Assembly (NCBI GenBank): GCA_029449235.1
Contig: JANATG010000006.1
Coordinates: forward strand, 1,922,001 to 1,986,000
Direction: 5' to 3'
Length of the DNA stretch: 64,000 bases
Origin: Linnemannia schmuckeri
Lineage: Eukaryota > Mortierellomycota > Mortierellomycetes > Mortierellales > Mortierellaceae
Shown: positions 22,435 through 32,700 of the stretch, one piece after another
Layout: each line of letters starts with the position of its first letter
Numbering within the stretch: the first letter of the stretch is position 1
The notes under the pieces: generated by a model
Database searches by the model: none
Told to the model about the DNA's origin: nothing
Seen by the model: only the letters and a program-made list of their open reading frames with translations
Position numbers and translations under genes: made by a program

Positions 22435-23954
22435 ACGCGGGAAAATTCTTTTAAATCGAAAAAAGGAGCAGTTCTCGATCGCCGGCTGTCCTTTATCCCG
22501 ATAACAGAACAACAGAACAGATAGATAGATAGAGAGAGATAGAAAGGTAAAAGGAGTATTGACCAGACAAGGGCAAAATACTATCCGATGCCTTGTTGCG
22601 CATTTCATATATAATATTTTATTTTGGGCGCTAAACCTCGATTAGCCAGCTATTCACGAATATGTCCTTGTTCCAAACCTATGCAAACCTCGCTCACAAT
22701 TGGATTGGCGGTTAATTTTTTAACTCATTTTGGTTGAAGGGCACCGCAATACATACATGCTTGGCGTCTTACCTTACTAAGGCAAAACTGAATAAAATAG
22801 CGAAGGAAAAGGCACATATGGAATGCATGGACGACGCGTGTTTCGTTGGTGTTTAAAAGTGATCGATCAGTGATTAAAACAACTAGACTGATCAAAGTGT
22901 AAACCATTTCAGGGCGAAGTTGGTGGCAAAAACGAGAACGCGCATCCAATTTTTTATCCGTTTTTTGTTACTTCTTTAGCTTTAGCATGTTTTAAGCGCC
23001 TAAAATAAGCACGACTCAGTCTGTCCAACCGTACCCGCATTCACACAAGCACACCTTTGTCAGATGAGTGCTTCTCGTCCACATCTCGGGCAGATGAAAA
23101 TTCCATGTAATTACCAAAGCTGTGGAAGAAAAGTCACAACACGTCGTAACTAGCGTTGTAACCAACCCAGTGCCAGTGTCTAATGCCTTTGGAGGTACTA
23201 AAGCAGACGCTTACAAAGAAGATAATGCTGGATTACATCGGCAGCATATAGCATGCCCAGACCAAGTTTGCGTGTTGGTAGAGAACGCGGCGATCGTAAA
23301 GTCGATAGAGAAAACTCAATGCGAGCGCGAGATTGCTGAATCCAACTACCGTATCGATTAACTCTGTCTGGATAACCAGGGACAGGGTCATCTGTGCGAA
23401 AAAAATGAATGAAAGAAACTAAATAAGGTCAAAGGCGTGTAGGTAAATGTAGAAGAATTCTTGCCATTGCGGTAAAGGATGACCTGCAAGTTTTGTTCTT
23501 GTGTCATAGCCAAGATGGGTTGACTAAAATACCCTTAGCTTTAATCGGTTTAGTGTTGCTCGTCTGCTCGCCGTTGTAAAGAACACCAGTAGATGTAAAT
23601 GGCAGCCCATAAAGCGTTGCTAACAATTTGCAAGTTGATCGCTATGGTTAAGGCGTATCCAAAAATCTACCGTGTGGACAGCTGGTTCTGGTGGAAGTGT
23701 GGTGTTGTTGAGTTGAGGAGAGTGTAGAGTCTGAGTAGTGATGAATGATGGATGGATGATGGTTGAACAAGAAAGAGGAAGATTCGAAGGATGTCTCGAA
23801 AAATGGTCAAAAATAACCACGCTGGTAAGAAGGGCTGGGCTGGGTCAAAATAACAGTGGTATCCCCGATGGGCACAGCTGGACGTCTGTGGCTGCTCAAT
23901 ACCAAAATTGGTGGCAAGGAAAGTTGATGTCGCAAGGGCTGCAAAAAGTCCGAG

Positions 23955-23962
23955 TGACGTCA
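23955..23962. promoter_or_regulatory. Palindromic CRE site upstream of the complex I 51-kDa gene
   Basis: The perfect 8-bp TGACGTCA lies 99 bp before the start codon at 24061. It is the known binding site of CREB/ATF-type bZIP factors. Position favours a promoter element, but other copies occur in this window (one inside the F-box coding region), so function is inferred only. Confidence 0.5.
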
Positions 23963-24060
23963 CCACTTTCCGAGCTGAGGCTCGGACTTTGCTTCACCTC
24001 GGAGATCGCCCCATTCGCATCTACTCACACAACCCTTTCCTCTCCCCTCCAACACATACT

Positions 24061-26374
24061 ATGCTGAAGTCTACTGGCGTCTCAAAGGGTAAGGGCCCCG
24101 ATCTCGCTTGACGCTATGTCGCAAACGGGTACAATCTCCATCTTTGGGATCATCGGCTCCAACAGAGCGCGTCGCTGTTCCTGTCACTCGGAAGGAGTTT
24201 TCCGGAGGAGATCGTTCATTTTTTCTCCAGCAGATGACAAATGCGTTCGGGATTTACACATTATGGTCCGAATCGAACTCGGATCACAGCCAAGAGTGTC
24301 ACACTTTACTAGAGGGGTATATGGTCTCTAACCGCGTTCTGTCTCTTCTTCACTTTTGATATATCATTCGGGCCAAATTCCATCACGGAACACCATTCTC
24401 CGACTTCAACATATAATACCCCTTGACCACACCTTACTCGGTCCTTTTCTCCTCAACAATACCACTTACTACCCTTCGGATGCACCAATATTCGTTCGAC
24501 ACTCGACTCAACATTCGACACTCCTGGATTGCATTATAGCCCTGTTGGCCGGAGCGCGTCCTGCTCGGTCCTTCGTGGCCAAGTCGGCCGTCCGTGCCTT
24601 GGCCACGGCAGCACCCGTCAACCCCGTTGTTCCTCCCGTTAGAACCAGCTTTGGCAACTTGAAGGATGAGGATCGCATTTTCACTAACATCTATGGATTC
24701 CATGACTACAAGCTCCAGGGCGCTCTCAAGCGCGGTGACTGGTACAAGACCAAGGAGATCTTACTCAAGGGACACGATTGGATCTTGAACGAGATGAAAG
24801 AGTCCGGACTTCGTGGACGCGGTGGTGCCGGTTTCCCCTCTGGATTGAAGTGGAGTTTCATGAACAAGCCCCATGACGGCCGGTAAGTTAATGCCAGCGG
24901 ATGTCTTTCCTTTGAATCACAATTACTGGCAGGACATATACAGGAGCGATGTAATCCACCGACTGCACCAACGGCACTGGTACATTAAATTACAATAGAG
25001 GTTGGACACCAACACAGCAGGAAGCGACCAGTTTGCGAACTGAAGCGGCAGAAGTAGAATCAGGATGGATAACTTTAGCAGACACAGGGGTGAACATAGT
25101 CCCATAGATCTGTTCCTAATAGGCGATTTCAACTTAATGCTCGATCCAAGAGTTCGCATATAGCTTTAGACGTGACATTAATTCCCTTTCTTCTTTTGTT
25201 GTATAGCCCCCGTTATTTGGTTGTCAACGCTGATGAAGGAGAACCAGGTACCTGCAAGGATCGCGAGATTATGCGTGGCGATCCCCACAAGTTAGTTGAG
25301 GGATGCTTGGTCGCTGGTCGTGCCATGAACGCCAATGCCGCCTACATTTATATCCGTGGAGAGTTCTACAACGAGGCTTCCAACCTCCAGGTCGCCATTA
25401 ACGAAGCCTACAAGGCTGGTTTGATCGGCAAGAACGCCTGCGGTTCTGGTTACGATTTCGACGTCTACATTCACCGCGGTGCTGGAGCTTACATTTGCGG
25501 AGAGGAGACTGCTTTGATTGAGTCGATCGAAGGTAAGGCTGGAAAGCCCCGCCTGAAGCCCCCATTCCCTGCTGATGTCGGTCTCTTTGGATGCCCCACC
25601 ACCGTCGCCAACGTCGAGACTGTTGCCGTTGCCCCCACCATCTTGAGACGCGGTGGAAAGTGGTTCGCTGGATTCGGTCGTCCCCGTAACGCCGGAACTA
25701 AGCTGTTCTGTATTTCCGGACACGTCAACAACCCTTGCACAGTCGAGGAGGAGATGTCGATTCCTCTCAAGGAGTTGATCGAGAAGCACTGCGGGGGTGT
25801 CAAGGGTGGTTGGGATAACCTTTTGGGAATCATTCCCGGAGGTTCTTCTGTCCCAGTTTTGCCCCGCAAGATCTGCGACGATGTCTTGATGGACTTTGAT
25901 GCCCTTCGTGATGTCCAGTCTGGTTTGGGAACAGCCGCCGTTATTGTCATGGACAAGTCGACCGATATCGTCTCAGCTATTTCTCGCCTTGCCGCCTTCT
26001 ACAAGCATGAGTCCTGCGGACAGTGCACGCCTTGTCGCGAGGGAACCACCTGGTTGGCCAACATGATGACCCGTTTCGAGAACGGTCAGGCCCGCCCCCG
26101 CGAGATTGATATGATTGAGGAGCTTTCCAGGGAGATTGAGGGACACACTATTTGCGCTTTGGGTGATGCTGCTGCATGGCCTGTCCAGGTATGCGCTTTT
26201 TTTATGTTGGCCTTGAGTCTTGTTGTTTCTTGTCATTGGAATGTATGGTAATGGGCTCTTTGCTGACCCTTCTTGCTTTCTCTTCGTGTTTTTTAGGGTT
26301 TGATCCGTCACTTCCGTCCAGAGTTGGAGGCACGCATGGCACAGTTCAGAAAGGATGCTCAGGTCTCAGTTTAA
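24061..26374 (+). CDS. NADH:ubiquinone oxidoreductase 51-kDa (NDUFV1/NuoF) subunit, mitochondrial, 4 exons
   Basis: Exons 24061-24088, 24540-24882, 25207-26188, 26297-26374; 476 residues. The subunit carries the FMN and NADH sites and iron-sulfur cluster N3 of respiratory complex I. The first coding exon is 28 nt; joining it gives a typical mitochondrial presequence (MLKSTGVSKALLAGARPAR), while the unspliced frame has none. Visible motifs: GRGGAGFPSG at 102-111 (NADH loop), NADEGEPGT at 131-139 (FMN), ESCGQCTPC with C394, C397, C400 and the fourth ligand C440 in TICALGDAA (4Fe-4S). Codons show strong C-ending preference, as expected for a highly expressed gene. A CRE-like site lies upstream. 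Confidence 0.97.
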
Positions 26375-27128
26375 TTCTTTTTTTTTTTATTATTATAGCA
26401 GAGGAAAGAGACGAAGAAGGACGTGACGAGATAGATAGGATGGGATAATGGACCATCATAGATAGACACCACACACACACGCACCCACACAACACCCCCC
26501 TTACCCCAATGATGAAGCGAACAACGATATTGCTTTTTTTTGACAAACATTTGTCGTTAGTGGTTTTATTGGCATATTAGATATTGGGACAAATGTAGAA
26601 TTGGAGACTGTACGCCGATCAATCTCCATGCAGGGGCAAATGATACATCAGAGTGGTTCTCGTGAGAATATTAGGCGCAGCATAACCCATCGCTCTTGAT
26701 GTCGCATGTTCAACTCAAAAGTGAGCTCTCAACGCACTTCTTATTTTTGTTTTCTAAACCGCGGAACTCTCTCCATTAAGAATCGCCCTTGAGCATGTTG
26801 ATGTCGCACTGATGAATCGTATTTATCCTTTCCCATGCTTGTTAACCGCTACGCACAATCGCAAACATCCTCGCTTTAATTCTTTTTTTTTGTAGCTGTT
26901 CAAAATATATTCGGCAACAAATCGCCACTTAAGTCCTTTGATTTTCTGAGTTAAGTCTTCGCCGTTTGGTCTTCGACGTAAAAAATATCGTCTATGTGGG
27001 TGGAGCGCAGGTGAGTGTACTTTATTTTACGATTTTCAAGAATGTTGTCCCCAAAAAGACAGCCAAGCCATGGTGCAAGTGGCTCTTCGCTCGCGAGGCG
27101 AACGAGACTGACGGGTTCGAGTGGAGCA
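26375..27128. other. Spacer downstream of the complex I gene
   Basis: AT-rich 3' flank with a short CA-rich patch (about 26465-26490). From 26966 a plus-strand coding-like frame runs into the next interval and is listed separately. Confidence 0.5.
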
Positions 27129-27262
27129 TCAAGGAGCTGCAGATGAAGCAGGCGCAGATGACGATTGCCTATCGGAAGGTGATATGGGTTCCATGTCGAT
27201 TGCGTCCAGAACTGCGTGTCGCTTGTTTGGACCTTGTTGTTCGAGGTGGTACGTCAAACTGA
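26966..27262 (+). pseudogene. Possible gene fragment, antisense to the 3' end of the next gene
   Basis: An open plus-strand frame without an ATG at its start reads like part of a small basic protein (PKKTAKPWCKWLFAREANET, then FEWSIKELQMKQAQMTIAYR). It is not low-complexity and looks more protein-like than neighbouring frames. A donor-like CAG|GTGAGT sits at 27011-27014. The last 134 bp overlap the coding end of the minus-strand gene that stops at 27129. I cannot assign a family; it could be a relic, one exon of an unrecognised gene, or chance. Confidence 0.3.
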
Positions 27263-28516
27263 GGCGAACCCTCTCAGGGATTGACTGAGTACGCATGCTC
27301 CTAGTGCATGTTGGACGAGGACTCTCAGTCGGCAAAGGAAGGTTGATTGCTGGGAGTGAAATGTGTGTTGCGTTTGATCCAGACCTAGCTACCAGGGGTA
27401 CTTGTCGAAGATTCTGGGTCAATGGATCGGACATCAGGGACTCCAAGGTCGGAGGAGGAGGAGGTGTGTGGTGTGCTGTTAGGGGATGGCGAAGCAGTGT
27501 CTCTGCGATGCTCTTGATTGTTTCAGCCACAGTAACCTGCTCGATGTCCTGTCCTGTTGCGTTGGTCCCACTGGCAATCTCGGTGGGAGCTGAGCGAGCG
27601 CGAGGTGAACTTGAGTGCCCAAGGGGTTGTGATCCAGCAGATGAAGTAGTCGCGACAGGTTGGTCTGTCTGAGACGGAACAAGAAACTGACCAACGAATC
27701 CTAAGGGGAAAATGGGATCTAAGCCAGGAGGAAATCGAAATGAGAAAGTCTTGACATCGGGATGGTCCTCCGACGGGGCAGCAGCCATTCGCGTAGGCCT
27801 TTTGGGCAACCCTTCATGGAATTGGGTACGAGGAATCTTCAAGACATGATCATTATCTATGTCGTGTGATCGCCGTTTTCTTCCAAGAATCAGTGCGCAG
27901 CTTGGATTCGATGGAGAGGACAACTGGACTTGGCGATTGAGAAGCATCTTCTCCTCGAGCCGGTTGACTGCCTGGCGCACGCGTCCGATGTTTTGGCTGA
28001 TTGGAATGGTGATGGGACTAGTTGCTGTAGTGGCACTGATAACTGAGCCTGCACTTGTAGATGACCGAGTAGATATAAGCTCTTGAGTTCGTTCTGGTGC
28101 TGTCACCGTGATGATAGGCTTGACCAGACTTATGAGTGATCGTGATATAGAAGAAGATGATGGTGAGGTGGAAGGCGAATTTTGAGTGTGAGAGCTGGTG
28201 CTGTTGGCCTTGGTCATGGAGCGTGTCCTGGGAGGCGAAGTTCGTCTTACGGGGGCGCGCTTCCTCGTGGCGTTGGCCTTGGGTTGACTGGACGAGTAAG
28301 GGTAGTGCTTATGCTAAGCTTGATGTGTGCGCTGCTAAAAATGATGTCAGACCTGAGGGTGAGGGGTGAGTGCGCAGAATAAGAGGGCTCAAGGTGTAGA
28401 TGTGGGCGTGTATCTGCGGGCTGAGCGTGGTGGTGTTGCTGTTGTTGAGGGTCAGTGCTAGCTGATTGAAATACCCCTGAATCGTTGTGCAATGCTGTTG
28501 TTGCGGTTTTCGCCAT
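27129..28516 (-). CDS. Hypothetical disordered basic Ser/Thr/Pro-rich protein, probably 2 exons
   Basis: Proposed exons (minus): 28516-28475 (14 codons) and 28313-27129, 408 residues; the donor GGG|GTATTT and acceptor CAAGCTTAG are both phase 0 with a 161-bp intron. This joins MAKTATTALHNDSG to HKHYPYSSSQPKANATRKRA. Without splicing the long frame would begin only at an internal ATG (28217) and lose a basic segment (RKRAPVRRTSPPRTR). A second basic patch (GRKRRS) is further in; both could be nuclear signals. A short helix-like block (NIGRVRQAVNRLEEKMLL) is the only non-disordered-looking region apart from FRFPPGLDPIFPLGFVGQFL. No family is recognised. It is divergent from the PRRC2-like gene. 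Confidence 0.6.
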
Positions 28517-29765
28517 AGGATCGCGTTCTATGGCGAGTGCTGTGGGGGTTGTGGTTAATATTTGAGCAGGATGTTTGTGTTCTTGACTGGATGCTAGGTT
28601 GTTCACGTTGGATTTGAATGGGTGCTGGCCAGTTCAACACTTTAGCTATGCACGACAGTGTTTTTTGAAGTTGTGAGCAGAATACACGTTGTCGTTCTTT
28701 GGAGGCTTACCAGCCCTGTTTAAATGCTCGGAATGCATAGTAATAGTTTGATTATGAGAGAGAGGTGGGAGCAGCGGTGTTACGACAAAGAGAGCAAAGA
28801 AGAGGAGGTTAGAAGAGGAGTACGAGTCAGAAGAAGAAGAGAAAAAAAGGCGTGGGCACTTTGTTACCGATCTTTTTTGATTGATGGGCGACTGATTGTC
28901 TCATTGTCTTAGCGTGAGTATGATGTGTGTGTGTGTGTGTGTGTATATGTGCTGTTGTTGTCAGCATGTGTGTCGATGCAGATAAACGGTAAAGTGAGCG
29001 TGAATACGCATCTCGTCTTCCTGTTGTTTTCCATTCTCTCTCTTTGAAGAGAGAGAGAGACAATAAAGAGATAGGCGTGGATGTGGTATCGAGTCAGAAA
29101 CAGTAGGTCCTTCTTCTCCTTACTTGTTGATGCATGTACGATGGTTCTTGGTCGTGTGTGCCTGAACTGGAAAGAAGGAACAAAAGAAGAAAAATTTACC
29201 AGTCACTCACTCCATTTGGAAGGATGCGCCTTTTTTATTTGTTCTGTCCTGGAGGATTTTCGTTTTCTCCCCCACAAAAAGAAAGCGACGCGCTCTCCTT
29301 CTTTCTCTTCTTACTCCCCCTTTCTTCTCCTTTTCCTTTTCTTTTTTCTTTTCTTTCTTTCTTTCGTTCTTTCTTTCTTTCTTTCGTTCTTTCTTTCTTT
29401 CTTTCTTTCTTTCTTCATCACTTCACCACTTCATCCATCCACCGCCTCTTGTACATACTCCTTCCTCCCTCACTCTCTCCTACTTTCTTACTCACTTCAA
29501 CATTCACTCATCCCAGAGAGAAAAGAGAATCAAACAACACCAACAAAAAAGAAAGACCGTTTCTTGTACAGACACAACCTCCTCTCTTCTTATTCCTTCA
29601 ATTCCACAACCACCGCCACACAAGGTACGCTTGCCTCTCTTTAGCATACTTTCTCTTAGTTTGTCCATGGGCACATACACACACGAGGACAATGCGAATG
29701 AAAGAAACTAACGCACGCCTACTTTTCTTGGATTTCAGCAAACAATTAGATCTACACAGCGTACA
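28517..29765. other. Divergent promoter region with TG and CTTT microsatellites and a probable 5'-UTR intron
   Basis: A (TG)n tract of about 21 bp lies at 28924-28944. A CTTT array interrupted by CGTT units runs about 29340-29416, inside a pyrimidine-rich leader. A probable 5'-UTR intron of the PRRC2-like gene spans 29625-29738 (donor CACAAG|GTACGC, acceptor GGATTTCAG), placing the leader exon about 28 nt before the start codon. No coding segment was recognised. Confidence 0.5.
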
Positions 29766-32700
29766 ATGAAGCCTTTCAGAGGCAAGTGAGCATACATACC
29801 TTCATGTGAAGGGGAATACGACGAAAACAGTGGCAACGTGGAACAAAAAGCAATCAGGAATCCCAGGAAGCAGTAAGCAAACAAGCAGGAGGGCTACGAA
29901 ACAAAGAAAAAACAGACTTAGCAGCAGACAAACAATCCTCGAACACACTCAACCACCCCGGCAACACAGCAATGAACCATTCGCTGCCTTTTTCCTTTTT
30001 GTCCTCCCTTCCGAGACACGAATCTGTGGACATGAGTGAGCAGAAGAAGAAGAGGGACACGGGACACGGGACACGGGACCAGCGACCAAAAAGGCATCTG
30101 CATATCCATTCTGTGTACACACACTATGAGATTCGCCCTCTCACTCTCACTCTCAAACAAAGAAAAAACAAAAAAGGGAACAGCCTGGGGAAAATAGACT
30201 TGTTTTTCATGTGCGAGTCTCGGCAACAGGACGCAGGAGCACGAGCAAATAATAGGACAAAGAAGGAAGGAAGGAACGAAGGAAGGCTGAGTTGAGCAAA
30301 ATGGGCCGAATGAGTATGGATGTGAACGGAAGGAGCAAACGAGCATGGGAGCAAGGAGATGGATAAAAAGAACAATAAGGGATTGAGAAAGAGAAGACGA
30401 TTAACAACGAAAATGATGAAACGAAACATGTATCGAATAGAACAGGAAGAAGAAGAGCAAGATTACCAACAACATGAAGAAAAGTTAACGATAAAGGGAA
30501 AACAACAAATGAACAGACGCACAGGGTTGAAGGAGGCAAGAAAGAGAACCACAACATGAAAAATGAATGCATGAATCAGACTAAACATACACAACTAACT
30601 TTTGCCCGTTCGTTGTTTGCTACCACACTCTCCCATTAGGTCGCGGAGGATCCAGCATTCGAGGAAAATCAAATGGAGGCAAGGTCTCCGCCCCGCTGCC
30701 CCTGAACTTGCCAAGCAGACGCCATGAAAAAGGTGGCCATGATGTCTCTCTCGTGTCATCCGGCTCTAGCTGGGGTTCCCCCTCTGCTCCATCTACCGCA
30801 GCGCTCGCGTCAGTATCATCCGCAGGCTCGTCGCCTACTGCAGACGGTACCAGCCCCTTGTTGACAGCGGTCCCTCAAGGACAAGCCAGCGACTCCCCTC
30901 AGCCAGATGCTCAAGGAGGTTCCACTTTCCAGAAGACTACCCCGAGGGCCTGGGGCGCTGTTGCCCAGACTTCTGATAGCAATCTTGCTGAATACCCGAC
31001 AGCAGCAGAGGCTGCAAAGAAAACGCAAGAGCATCAAGGTAATGACTCGTTTTGTCTCTTCCCAGGAATTACAGGGCGAGAGGAACTGCATTCGCCCACA
31101 CGATTATACATAAAAGGGAGGCCTGGGACAAAAAACGACATTTTAGTCCTGCAAGGGGTGAACATGCCTCAAGTGGTGGTTCTCGTATGAATACTATCCA
31201 AGTAACATGTCTGACCATATCTTGATTTATTTTACTTAGTCGAGCATCACCAAGGAAACGGAAACTTGAACCATACAAGCAACAGCACCTCGGCAACCAA
31301 ATCAACTGTAAGCAAGTCGTGCATTTCATTTTCTAAGAACTGCGGACAGTCAGCATGGAGAGCTATGAACCATCTTACTGACAATCATACTGATATCTGT
31401 CTCCACATATAGACTGGCATCACACCGTCAGGCGAGCCCATGGCCAAGACGGTCTCCGCTATGTCAGGAGGCGATAACTGGGACGAGGTAGGAGTGTACA
31501 CTGTTAAATTCATTGTAATTGTTGGTTCAACGGTGTGGACAGTGAAAAAAAAACTTTAGCTAACCCTACCCTTCCATCATATATTTAGGCTGATGACGAC
31601 GAAGGCGTGGACTTCTTGAACGCAGAAGCCATTGAGTTCGCAGACGGTTCCGTTGTGGTTGCAGCAGCAGTAGCGCAGACAATCGAAATTCCTAAGGAGG
31701 CAGAGCCACCACTATCGGTGACTACACAGAAGCCCACCACTAGCCCCCAGTCAACTATCATCAGCAAGCCTACTATCAACCACCACTCTGCCGCGAGCCA
31801 CCCATTGGAAGAGCGCGTCATTGATCGCGGAGATGTCGACTTCAACCGATCGCTTCCAAACAGGACCCCACCCACTGCAGGACACTCTCTATACCAACCT
31901 AATCACGAGCAAGGTTCCCGGTTTGGATCCCACGATAGAAATCACCCGTCTCTGTGGCAGGGCGGTTCCAGTGATCGTCGACCCAGCTCGGACCGAACGC
32001 AAGGGTACCACCACAACCAGCGACGAGAGTCATTTGGAAATCGCGACCATTCAGGGCCTCCTCGCCGAGACTCGTACGACCGCCGTGAGCCCCCGAACCG
32101 CTCGGGAAGCTACAGTCGAGATCGTGATATGCCATACCGTGACAACGACTATGGCTCAGATCGTAGACTCAGCCATGACCGCCAGTCACACGGTGGAGAC
32201 CGGTTCTCTGATCGACCCCCTCGAGATTACCAGGTGCTTTCTCGATCCAAGGACAGGTCGCTTGACCGCTCAGCGCACTTTGGCCAGGGTTCTCAACCTC
32301 ACTCCCACCCAGGGCCGTACGATCGCGCAGGACCATTGGACCGCGTCGGTCCTCATGACATTCCATCGCCCAGCCATCGCGGTTTCGGTCACCACCTGCA
32401 GTCGTCTAGTGTGGATCAGGGCTACGTCGGCCCTTCAAGATCAAAGGAAGGTCACGATTCTAGACTGAACAGTTACGGCCATATGGCGCCTCCGGGAGCT
32501 GTCGAATATGACCGCCCAGCTCAGGTGTCTGAAGAACAGCGAGAGGCGATGAAGCATGCTGCGGATGAGGCACGCCGAAGACGCCAGGAGGAAGAGACTA
32601 AGTACGAGGAGGCCAGGGCCAGAGCAAAAGCTAAGGCGGACGAGCTGGCCAAGAAAGCGGAAGAGGCCAAGCTTGCTACAGAAAAGGAGGAGCAAGAAGC

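Larger units (their letters stand above)
21752..24060. other. Divergent intergenic region, 2.3 kb, with T32 tract and an orphan frame
   Basis: The interval separates the Mpo1-like gene (minus) from the complex I gene (plus). A T32 run lies at 22400-22431 and a GATA/TAGA short repeat near 22520-22540. A plus-strand frame at 23122-23361 (ending SNYRID and stop) has balanced composition and several Cys and Val residues but no ATG at its start; it may be a gene fragment. A TGGA/GATG repeat lies near 23740-23765. No recognised gene. Confidence 0.5.

Noticed and set aside
25292..25956. Long antisense frames within the complex I gene
   Set aside because: They are the mirror of a strongly biased coding sequence; the sense protein has all catalytic motifs.
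28247..28516. Unspliced reading of the first frame of the disordered protein gene (ending RPTPRGSAPP)
   Set aside because: It has no continuation, whereas a phase-matched 161-bp intron links its first 14 codons to the long frame.
29134..29769. Plus-strand frames of 187 and 211 codons before the PRRC2-like gene
   Set aside because: They translate the CTTT array and leader; the probable start codon of the real gene is at 29766.
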